Assembly: GCA_964632505.1 (NCBI GenBank)
Contig: CAZWCE010000009.1
Location: 113,001 to 177,000, forward strand
Length of the DNA stretch: 64,000 nt
Direction of reading: 5' to 3'
From: CAZWCE01 sp964632505
GTDB lineage: Bacteria; Planctomycetota; Planctomycetia; Pirellulales; Thermoguttaceae
Part shown: piece after piece, positions 16,652 to 24,021 of the stretch
Position numbering within the stretch: position 1 is the stretch's first letter
How the letters are laid out: every line of letters begins with the position of its first letter
Notes under the pieces: model-generated
Databases searched by the model: none
What the model was told of the DNA's origin: nothing
The model's input: only the letters and a program-made list of their open reading frames with translations
Translations under genes and position numbers: made by a program

Positions 16652-17839
16652 ATGATGCAGTGGTATTACGTGAAGGACGATCAACAACACGGTCCGGTGC
16701 GAGGACGTGAACTGAAACGCATGGCTCGCCAAGGGAGCCTGACCCGCGACGACCTGGTGTGGCGCGCCGGGTTATCGAAATGGGTCGCCTGCAAGAAGGT
16801 GGAAGGCCTCTTCAAGCCCCGCAAGCACAACGGTTCGCCGGAAGCGGAGGAAAGCGATCCCGATCATCCGCTCGTCGCCCTCGAGCTCGATCCGGAAGAG
16901 TCGCACGATGCGATGGATCCGCCTGAGCCTCCTTCCAACTCATCTTCTCCCCCTACATCGTCCGGACCAAAGAAACCGCTTTCTGCTCTGCTCTTCCCTC
17001 GCCGTCATCCCCTCGATGTCGCCCTCCACGGCATCCGTGTGCTCTTGGGGCCCGACTTCGTCGAAAAGACGATCACGAACTTGATGATCCTCGGCAATGC
17101 CGGATTCTATACCGCCATGCTCTTCTGGCCTTTTTTCGTGTTGGCGGCGAGTTGGCGTTTCAAACATTTCGATGCCGAAAGGCTGCCGTCGATGATGCAT
17201 CTTTCCGGCCTCACGACCGGCCTGGTCCTGGCGCTGGGGGGCATCGCTCTCCTCTTTGTGATGCAGTATCTTTCCAAGCGATTTTTCGACGCGATGGAAC
17301 GGATGCGGGAATCAGCCGCTCCAGCGCGGCTGAACTCCGACGGACCCGTCGACGCGCTCGCCCTGTTCGCATTGCTCGGCGGCGTGGTCCTGGTCGTCTT
17401 GCTGGCATCGTTTACTCGAAACTATTTGATGGAACCGTTCGGGTGGTCGTTGATCGCGCTGACGATTGCCCTGGCGGTTCTTTCGGTCTTCAAGGCTTTC
17501 TTCATCCTCTCCGGGGAAGGAGTGCATCAAGTTCTCGACCGGCGTTCTCCTCCCGGCGAGCAGTTCCTCAGCTTCCTGGCTTTCTCGCTACAAATCGCCG
17601 AGACGATGACCGCCGCCTGTTTCGGCCTGATCGGCGGCTTCGCCACCCTCCTCCTCGCCCTGATGGGGATGGCCTCGCTCGTCGCCTCTCCCGACATGTT
17701 GCCTTCGATCATCTTCACCGGTTTCAGTGCCCTCGGTGCCTTGCTGGTGGTGGCGTTCCTTCCCATGGCCAGCTATTTCGCCCAAATCACCCTCTATTTC
17801 ATCCTTGCTTTCTTTCGGAATCTGCTGCGAAACTTCTGA
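16652..17839 (+). CDS. GYF_2 (DUF4339) domain multi-pass membrane protein
   Basis: The 395-residue product has an N-terminal GYF_2 domain (residues 2-56; WYYVKDDQQHGPVRGREL and VWRAGLSKWVACKKV). A charged, proline-rich linker (about residues 57-110) and a membrane region with about five or six hydrophobic segments follow. GYF_2 domains are thought to bind proline-containing peptides or to act as adaptors at the inner membrane. The membrane part is not recognised. A GGAGGA ribosome-binding site precedes the ATG; the next codon is also ATG. The gene is flanked by terminators on both sides and so is probably transcribed alone. Confidence 0.75.
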   Translation: MMQWYYVKDDQQHGPVRGRELKRMARQGSLTRDDLVWRAGLSKWVACKKVEGLFKPRKHNGSPEAEESDPDHPLVALELDPEESHDAMDPPEPPSNSSSPPTSSGPKKPLSALLFPRRHPLDVALHGIRVLLGPDFVEKTITNLMILGNAGFYTAMLFWPFFVLAASWRFKHFDAERLPSMMHLSGLTTGLVLALGGIALLFVMQYLSKRFFDAMERMRESAAPARLNSDGPVDALALFALLGGVVLVVLLASFTRNYLMEPFGWSLIALTIALAVLSVFKAFFILSGEGVHQVLDRRSPPGEQFLSFLAFSLQIAETMTAACFGLIGGFATLLLALMGMASLVASPDMLPSIIFTGFSALGALLVVAFLPMASYFAQITLYFILAFFRNLLRNF

Positions 17840-17881
17840 TTCCCGAAAACCTCCTTCCGTAGTGAGAAGGCTTCTGGAGGG

Positions 17882-17920
17882 CCCCACGATGAATTGATAT
17901 TGCTCGTGGGGTCGTTTTTT
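17882..17920 (+). terminator. Terminator after the GYF_2 gene
   Basis: A perfect 8-bp stem, CCCCACGA against TCGTGGGG with a 14-nt loop, is followed by TCGTTTTTT. Confidence 0.88.
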
Positions 17921-18118
17921 GGGGAATTCCCATTGCGTCGGCGAGGCAAAACATCTAGGATTGCCGCGCATTCATGTCATGGTGGCCGCTCGTTTCGACT
18001 TGCGGCCTCAGCCCTGTCGTGCGCCCTTGGGGTAGCTCGGCAGGGGCTCGACGAATCATCCCTCCTCTTCGGAGGCGAGGCGTCTGAGGCGAACCTCCCC
18101 GCATCAAGGATAGAGATC

Positions 18119-21100
18119 ATGCAGACCACGCGATTGACATTGCGTACGCTGCTGGCGTTCATGGACGACATCTACGACCTGGAGCACCGACGGCAAATCG
18201 AGCGGCGACTCCGACAGAGCGACCAGGCGACTCGCCTGTTGCACCGCATCCGCGATGTCATGCAGCAACCGCGGCTCGAAGCTCCCAGCCTGTTCGGGGA
18301 GCATGACGAAGTCGATCCGAATACGGCTGCCGAATACCTCGACCATGTGTTGTCGGAGGAACAGAGCGCCGATTACGAAAAGATCTGCTTCGGATCCGAT
18401 CTGCATTTGGCCGAAGTGGCCGGTTGTCACCAAATCCTCTCGAACGTCCTCGGGGAACCGGCTCAAATCAATCGGCAATGCCGTCAACAGCTTTACGAAC
18501 TGGAATATCAGGAGGTGTCTCCGGCAGCCACCGAATCGGAAACGGAACTCGCCGACGAAGTCGTCCCGGAGCCGGAAAACGTCGCTGTTGCCGATCAACC
18601 GCCGCCTCCAACGACCGAATCACCGGAAGCGACCGCTCCATGGCAGCCCCCCGACCATGGCGGAGTCACCCGGCTGGGAGAAATCCTCACCGCGATGCGG
18701 AACAAGCAACGCCGATGGCGGGTGACCGCGACGATCTCGGTTCTGGTGCTGGCGACGACATTCCTCTGCCTGGCGGTGGGAAATCAGGTCTTCACATTTC
18801 TCGACATGCTGAACCGGAAGGATCCTTTCGACGCCTCGCCCATGGCTGAGGAAGCGGACGAACCACGCATGGCCCCAGTTTTCCAGGCATCCTCCCCGCA
18901 GGAAACGACTTCCGGCCTCAGCCACCAGGATACCACGGCGCCGCCATGGACTTCGCCGTCCTCCGCGGAACCGATCGACTCACCCCCGGCGGCGGAAAAA
19001 GAAGAAAGACTCCCTCCAACGACATTGGCCGAAGAAACACCGACGATGCCCGATGCCGGTAAGTCGTCGCCCCGGCCGGGAAGTCGGCCGACGGAGGCGG
19101 AGGAGACCGACGTGTTCCAGGAGGGGTCGCTTTATACCAAGCTGGATCCACCGGAGGAACCGGTGGTAACACCTGCTCCGCAGGCGACCTCTCAGCCGAG
19201 GCAAATCGCCGCCGCCATCTCCTCCGAGCCCGGGGGGACCGACACCCCGCCGTCCGAGGAAGAATCGACCGAATCGCCGAAAACCACCGTGGCCCCGCAA
19301 CGATCGGCCTCGAGCGTCGCATTCGAAATGCATCAACGTCGAAAAACGCAGAAGGACCTGATTGATCCCGCGGAGACTTCCGAGAACCGTCCCCCCGCTG
19401 CCTTGGCCTTGCATCCTTCTGGTCAACCTCCGCGGAAGCTGGCCCCCGGCTCGCTCCGTCCTTCGAACTCACTTGCCCATTTTCGCGAGAACTCCGTCCC
19501 GACGCCCTCGGCAGAAGCGGATGCCCGTGCCCCTGAAGCGGAACGTACGACCGGAGAGCTCGCCTCCGATCCGATGGAATCGGTCGCCCCTTCACGCGAA
19601 GTCCTCACCACGGCCAAGCTTCCACAAAAAAAGAAACCGTCGCGGAGTGTCCCGTTGGGGCCACCGACCCTCTTGAAAAAACAAGAAAAAAAGCCCTCGC
19701 TTCGCTCTCTTCCTACGTCGCCGAAAGAACCGACCTCGCCCCACTCTCCTTCTTTTCTGCCCGATTTACCCGGCTATGCGATTCCTCCGAAAGTCGGCGA
19801 GGAGTTGTCGGAAACGACTCCTGCCGTTCAAGAGGACGACCCTCCTTCGGAGCTGAATTCTGAAGAGGTGCAACGGGCGCAACATCTCTCGGCGGAGTCG
19901 AAAAGAGAGGCCGATCCGCAGCAACCGTCTGAGAACCCCATCCCCCTGATTCAGCCGGCGAATTTCGATTCCTCCGATCCGACCAACGACACGACCGAGG
20001 CCGATTCTCCGGAAACCGCCACCTCGGAAGATGACGGCGTCTCGCACCACCGGCCGGAATCCTCGAGTTGCTGGCGTTACTCTCAAGGGGCGTATTCACG
20101 ATATGAAGCCACGGCCTCGCAAGAGTCGATCGAAGTCCGCTTCCTCGCCGGACAGGCTCTGGCATTTGCCCGATCGTCGGCTCAAGACGGCTGGATTTTC
20201 CTTTCGCAATCGACCCGACTTCCCGAGGGACATGAGTTGATGATCCCTTCCCCGGCCTCCGCGAAACTTGTCTTTCCCGGCGGCATCGAGGCTTCACTCT
20301 ACGGGGACAGCCATGTCCGGATTCTTCCTCGCGATGAGCACGGCATCCACGGACTTCGAGTCGTTCACGGTCGTGTGGAGATTCAAGCCACAACTTCTTC
20401 GATGATCGATCGCCAACTGCGTCTGGTGACCGAACACGCCTCGGGGCTTTTGAGCGTCCCCGATCCACAGGCCCGGTGCTACGTGGTCTCCCCCGACCCG
20501 ACGGCCACGGCACCGGCGACGCCCATGAGCGAGGACCTGCTGCTGGTCTCCCACCTCGAAGGAAACCACCTCGAGCAATCGCGCAGTCGGTCGCTGCCTC
20601 AGTTGTACGCGTTTCCCGGCAGTTCCGAACTCGTGTCCTGGGAACCGTCCGACGGCACCACGACCATCCGCATGAAGGAATCGGCATGCATCCCCCTGGC
20701 CGACGGAATCGCGGTGGAACAAACGGCGATCGAATCTCCCCCCGCCATGAAGCCGAGCTCCGAGGATCTCGACGGAAGTGACTATCTTGCCGGGGTGGTT
20801 CGCGAAGCCGTTTCCCGGAATCCGACCCCCGCGAAATTCTTGCCGGAGCTTTCGGCCCATCCTTCGCATTCGGTGCGGCGACTCGCCTATCGCATCCGGG
20901 CGAATATGGCCGATTTTCGTCCCTTGCTCCAATCGCTTTCCCAATCGACGGAGTGTGAGTCATGGAAAGAGATCACACTCCTGCTTCGTCGGTCGGTTCG
21001 TCGAACCCCCGAAATGCGAAAGAATTTGAAATCGCAATTGACGCTCTTTTCGGAAACCACGGCGATGGAACTCTATCGCATGTGGACCATGCCTCTTCCG

Positions 21101-21316
21101 GCTTCGGGCGAGAAGTGGAGCGAGAGCGAGCTGGCGTACCTGGTCCCCCGGCTGGAGCACCCCCGACCCGAGGTTCGGGTCACGGCGATGGAAACGCTCC
21201 GACTGGGTGGAATGACCGAGTTGACGGGCAATCCGGTCTCCGATCCGAATCGTTGGTCGTCGGTCGTGCATCGCTGGAAGAATCTCCGCCGCACCGCCGA
21301 GGGAAGATTCCGATAA
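18119..21316 (+). CDS. Large proline-rich single-span protein with FecR-like C-terminal region
   Basis: The 1065-residue product starts at ATG 18119, which has AAGGA 8-9 nt upstream; the frame stays open further upstream without a better start. Residues 1-110 are a charged helical domain (opening MQTTRLTLRTLLAFMDDIYD) of a kind seen in planctomycete hypotheticals and reminiscent of cytoplasmic anti-sigma or zinc-finger-like domains. A single membrane helix follows near residues 205-230. Then come about 420 residues rich in Pro, Ser, Thr and Glu, probably disordered, and a C-terminal folded region. In that region, stretches around LPEGHELMIPSPASAKLVFPGG and HGLRVVHGRVEI resemble a FecR-type beta domain. 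The last 150 residues look like a helical repeat. I infer a transmembrane signalling or scaffolding role. No enzymatic motif was seen. Confidence 0.7.
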   Translation: MQTTRLTLRTLLAFMDDIYDLEHRRQIERRLRQSDQATRLLHRIRDVMQQPRLEAPSLFGEHDEVDPNTAAEYLDHVLSEEQSADYEKICFGSDLHLAEVAGCHQILSNVLGEPAQINRQCRQQLYELEYQEVSPAATESETELADEVVPEPENVAVADQPPPPTTESPEATAPWQPPDHGGVTRLGEILTAMRNKQRRWRVTATISVLVLATTFLCLAVGNQVFTFLDMLNRKDPFDASPMAEEADEPRMAPVFQASSPQETTSGLSHQDTTAPPWTSPSSAEPIDSPPAAEKEERLPPTTLAEETPTMPDAGKSSPRPGSRPTEAEETDVFQEGSLYTKLDPPEEPVVTPAPQATSQPRQIAAAISSEPGGTDTPPSEEESTESPKTTVAPQRSASSVAFEMHQRRKTQKDLIDPAETSENRPPAALALHPSGQPPRKLAPGSLRPSNSLAHFRENSVPTPSAEADARAPEAERTTGELASDPMESVAPSREVLTTAKLPQKKKPSRSVPLGPPTLLKKQEKKPSLRSLPTSPKEPTSPHSPSFLPDLPGYAIPPKVGEELSETTPAVQEDDPPSELNSEEVQRAQHLSAESKREADPQQPSENPIPLIQPANFDSSDPTNDTTEADSPETATSEDDGVSHHRPESSSCWRYSQGAYSRYEATASQESIEVRFLAGQALAFARSSAQDGWIFLSQSTRLPEGHELMIPSPASAKLVFPGGIEASLYGDSHVRILPRDEHGIHGLRVVHGRVEIQATTSSMIDRQLRLVTEHASGLLSVPDPQARCYVVSPDPTATAPATPMSEDLLLVSHLEGNHLEQSRSRSLPQLYAFPGSSELVSWEPSDGTTTIRMKESACIPLADGIAVEQTAIESPPAMKPSSEDLDGSDYLAGVVREAVSRNPTPAKFLPELSAHPSHSVRRLAYRIRANMADFRPLLQSLSQSTECESWKEITLLLRRSVRRTPEMRKNLKSQLTLFSETTAMELYRMWTMPLPASGEKWSESELAYLVPRLEHPRPEVRVTAMETLRLGGMTELTGNPVSDPNRWSSVVHRWKNLRRTAEGRFR

Positions 21317-21426
21317 TCGCATTCCGAGAGGTCCCCCTCGCGTCGACCCTGCCGGTCACGTAGGATGGACCGTTCAAAGTGGAACGGGCGAATTCTCGTT
21401 GCGATGCGACTGCCGGAAGGATTTCC

Positions 21427-21861
21427 ATGAACGTGGAGAAACTGATCGACCTCTTGAAGCGATTCGATCCGGAAAGTGAAGTCCGGTTATGTGTTTCACT
21501 TCCCGGTCGCGTGCTGCAGATGCACCAGCACCTCTGGATCGGCGATTACGGCGACGGACCGCAAATCAACGCCGCACTCGACTTCGCACCGTTCACCATC
21601 TACGTCGGTTGCGGCATCGAACAATTCGTGCGGCCCTTGCCCGAGAAACCGCATATTCTGTATGTCGATCTGGGAGAATACGACAGCGACGCGACCCTCG
21701 AGCGCGTCCGCGATTTCTACATCTATCACAAAGGCTTGGACCTTCCTTTGCACGAGCCGGACTTCGATTTCGAGCATTGGATTCCGCCCCGTACCGTCAA
21801 CGGGGAATACAACCAGCACATCTCCGAAATCCTTCGCGAAAAGCTGCTCGATAATGATTGA
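21427..21861 (+). CDS. Conserved-looking 144-residue hypothetical protein
   Basis: The start at 21427 follows GGAAGGA. The protein opens MNVEKLIDLLKRFDPESEVRL, a helical opening often seen in small bacterial proteins that describe a parameter per cell, and continues as a soluble alpha/beta domain with no signal peptide or membrane helix. There are aromatic and acidic clusters (HLWIGDYGDGP; DFDFEHWIPP). I do not recognise the family. It lies about 110 bp after the 1065-residue gene in the same direction and could share its transcript. Codon use matches neighbouring genes. Confidence 0.65.
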   Translation: MNVEKLIDLLKRFDPESEVRLCVSLPGRVLQMHQHLWIGDYGDGPQINAALDFAPFTIYVGCGIEQFVRPLPEKPHILYVDLGEYDSDATLERVRDFYIYHKGLDLPLHEPDFDFEHWIPPRTVNGEYNQHISEILREKLLDND

Positions 21862-21876
21862 GTCGGCGGCGATTCA

Positions 21877-22023
21877 TTACTTCATCAGGCACTGAGGCGC
21901 AGTGGTTTCTTCCGTGATGGGACATCGAGGCTGGATCGACTCATCATCGCTCATGATATAAACAGCCATGGAAATCAGCATCAATCCTACCGCAGCCAGA
22001 CCGAGCCATCTTAGAGTTCCCAT
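21877..22023 (-). CDS. 48-residue single-span membrane microprotein
   Basis: A short minus-strand frame reads MGTLRWLGLAAVGLMLISMA, then an acidic, Cys-containing tail that ends CLMK and a TAA stop. Residues 5-24 form one hydrophobic helix. The tail has two Cys residues and several Asp/Glu. A GGAGATTG ribosome-binding site lies just upstream of ATG 22023. It converges on the hypothetical gene that ends at 21861. I do not recognise it. The hydrophobic segment, the ribosome-binding site and the clean intergenic position argue that it is real, but length alone cannot prove it. Confidence 0.6.
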   Translation of the reverse strand: MGTLRWLGLAAVGLMLISMAVYIMSDDESIQPRCPITEETTAPQCLMK

Positions 22024-22363
22024 ATCAATCTCCGTTGCCTTAAAACCTTACGTGAAAAGCAGTTAAAGAATATCGCCTCTCTCACGGCCGTTTTCGAAGA
22101 TCGGCCGCCACCGAGCCACGCTTCTACTGGATAATAAAATATAGCATCGTTTTCCAACGATGGTCGATTCAATCGCCTCCCGCCGACGAAAGAAGTTTTT
22201 CCCCGATCCGCCCGCATTTCTTCGGCGCCGCACTTGCGAGTCGACTCTTCGGAGGAGATAATGGGCAAGTCCAGCACTTTTTTCTCGGAAATGACCGCTT
22301 TTCTTCGTGGGAGCCCTGAACGCGCCCCTCGTTCGCCAATGTTTTGTTTCAGGAGAATCATTT
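22024..22363. other. 340-bp divergent region before the TIM-barrel gene
   Basis: It separates the 48-residue gene from the hydroxypyruvate-isomerase-like gene. It contains an AT-rich patch (about 22128-22145) that could serve as promoter sequence. No gene, repeat or clear RNA structure was seen. Confidence 0.35.
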
Positions 22364-23236
22364 ATGGCTCAACCCAAGATCCACCGCCGCGACGCCTTGA
22401 AAGGCCTCACCGCCGTCACCGCCACCGGTGCCACTTCCTTCTTGGCCAACTCCGCCCAAGCCGCGCCGAAAAAGCTCAAAGACAATGTGAAGCAATCGGT
22501 CTCCCGTTGGTGTTTCAAGGGATGGTCGCTCGACGAACTTTGCCGGAATTGCGTCGAACTCGGACTGGTCGGGATCGATCTGCTCGGTCCCAATGAATGG
22601 GATACGCTGAAGAAATACGATTTGGCCGTCACCATGGGCAACGGACCGGGGCTTTCGATCGCCAAAGGATTCAACCACGTCGAGCATCACGACGACCTGG
22701 TCGCCGCGTACGAATCGCTCATTCCCCAGGCCGCCGCCAAAGGCGTGTCCAATCTGATCTGCTTCTCCGGGAATCGCAAGGGAATGGGCGATGAAGAAGG
22801 CATCGAGAACTGCGTGACCGGCTTGAAACGGGTCATCCCGCTGGCCGAAAAGCACAAGGTCAATCTCGTGATGGAACTCTTGAACAGCTACAATCACAAG
22901 GATTACCACGCCGATCACACCGCCTGGGCCGCCGAAATCGCCGAACGGCTCGGCAGCGATCGTTTCACCCTCCTCTACGATATCTTCCACATGCAGATCA
23001 TGGAGGGCAATCTCATCACCACCATCCGTAAATACCAGAAATACATCGGCCACTACCATACCGGAGGGGTTCCCGGTCGCCACGAGATCGACGACTCCCA
23101 GGAAATCTATTATCCTGCGGTGATCAGAGCGATCGTCGAGACCGGCTTCAACGGATATGTGGCCCATGAGTTCATTCCCGCCGCTGAAGACAAGTACCAA
23201 TCGCTCGAGGAAGCGGTCGAAATTTGTGACGTGTGA
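22364..23236 (+). CDS. Hydroxypyruvate isomerase-like TIM-barrel protein with Tat signal
   Basis: The 290-residue product is a xylose-isomerase-like TIM barrel of the sugar phosphate isomerase/epimerase type. It resembles hydroxypyruvate isomerase (Hyi) in VMELLNSYNHKDYHADHTAWA and the C-terminal GFNGYVAHEFIP. Metal-binding Glu and His positions are visible in VMELLN, LLYDIFHMQIMEGN and GHYHTGGVPGRHEI. A twin-arginine leader (HRRDALKGLTAV, ending near ANSAQAA) shows that it is exported, unlike cytoplasmic Hyi, so the substrate is probably a sugar in the periplasm. ATG 22364 is chosen because AGGAG lies upstream and the Tat motif follows directly. The upstream in-frame Met is unlikely. Confidence 0.87.
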   Translation: MAQPKIHRRDALKGLTAVTATGATSFLANSAQAAPKKLKDNVKQSVSRWCFKGWSLDELCRNCVELGLVGIDLLGPNEWDTLKKYDLAVTMGNGPGLSIAKGFNHVEHHDDLVAAYESLIPQAAAKGVSNLICFSGNRKGMGDEEGIENCVTGLKRVIPLAEKHKVNLVMELLNSYNHKDYHADHTAWAAEIAERLGSDRFTLLYDIFHMQIMEGNLITTIRKYQKYIGHYHTGGVPGRHEIDDSQEIYYPAVIRAIVETGFNGYVAHEFIPAAEDKYQSLEEAVEICDV

Positions 23237-23283
23237 ACCCGGACTTTCCCGCCCGCTGCGTTCCTCCCCTTTTCACCCCCTCT

Positions 23284-23328
23284 CGCTCCCCTGCCTCGGA
23301 ATTCCCACCGCTGCGGGACAGGGGAGCG
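23284..23328 (+). terminator. Hairpin between hyi-like and crcB genes, possible terminator
   Basis: CGCTCCCCTG and CAGGGGAGCG form a perfect 10-bp stem with a 25-nt loop, followed by the weak T tract TTTGATTT. It lies 48 bp past the stop of the TIM-barrel gene and 15 bp before the CrcB start, so it may also affect crcB translation. Confidence 0.5.
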
Positions 23329-23343
23329 TTTGATTTCCAGACG

Positions 23344-23763
23344 ATGCCCTCGATGCTCTCTTCGTTGCCTCCCGGAATATTCAAGTCTCTGGCACTGTTT
23401 TTCCTGATCGGCGTCGCCGGAGGATGCGGAGCGCTGGCGCGACTGGGTCTTTCCTACGCCATGAACGAGTGGCTCGCCCGGCCTTTTCCCTGGGGGACCG
23501 TTGCCGTCAATCTCATCGGGTGTTTGGGATTCGGCCTGCTGGCCGGCATGGTCGAGGGAAAGATGGAGTGGAGTCCCGAAATGCGAACCGTAGTCCTGAC
23601 GGGATTCATGGGAGCCTTCACTACTTTTTCCACCTACATGTTCGAAACGCAAGTGCTGCTCCAGCAGGGATACTGGCTCCAGGCGATGGGAAACTTCACG
23701 CTGCAAAACGTGGCGGGATTCTTGGCGATGGTCCTCGGTTTGGCGCTGGGCAAGGCTTTTTAG
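23344..23763 (+). CDS. crcB: CrcB/Fluc-type fluoride ion channel
   Basis: The 139-residue product has four hydrophobic helices and the CrcB signatures: GGCGALARLGLS (helix 1), GTVAVNLIGCLGFGLL (helix 2) and GFMGAFTTFSTYMFE (helix 3, with the conserved Phe and Thr residues that line the fluoride path). It is a dual-topology dimeric channel in the inner membrane that exports fluoride. The start is either ATG 23344 or ATG 23353, and no strong ribosome-binding site is seen for either. A fluoride riboswitch was looked for upstream and not recognised. An unrelated 10-bp hairpin lies at 23284-23328. Confidence 0.93.
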   Translation: MPSMLSSLPPGIFKSLALFFLIGVAGGCGALARLGLSYAMNEWLARPFPWGTVAVNLIGCLGFGLLAGMVEGKMEWSPEMRTVVLTGFMGAFTTFSTYMFETQVLLQQGYWLQAMGNFTLQNVAGFLAMVLGLALGKAF

Positions 23764-24021
23764 CAAGCGGTTCGCATCCCATCTCTCCGCCGTGGGGACC
23801 ACCTCTCCGATCTTCCTCTCATCGCGAAAAAGGTTCGGAATCACTCTTGACCCGCGGGTTTTTCTCCCGCTATACTTCCGCAGCCCTATTTCGCTGACGG
23901 CTCGCCTCACGAGGTATTCAGCACTCGGGTTTCCTTCACGAAAAATATGAAAAGCCTTTCTTCCCGGAAAGCGCTCGTTCGAATCTCCCCCCAAAACGCA
24001 TTTTTGGCAAGGATGACGAAA

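Noticed and set aside
19713..20963. A 416-codon minus-strand frame rich in Arg and Pro
   Set aside because: Shadow of the proline-rich plus-strand gene; the composition is what the complement of Pro/Ser/Glu codons gives.
23237..23343. Fluoride riboswitch in front of crcB
   Set aside because: I looked for the conserved pseudoknot-forming pattern and did not find it; only a simple hairpin is present.
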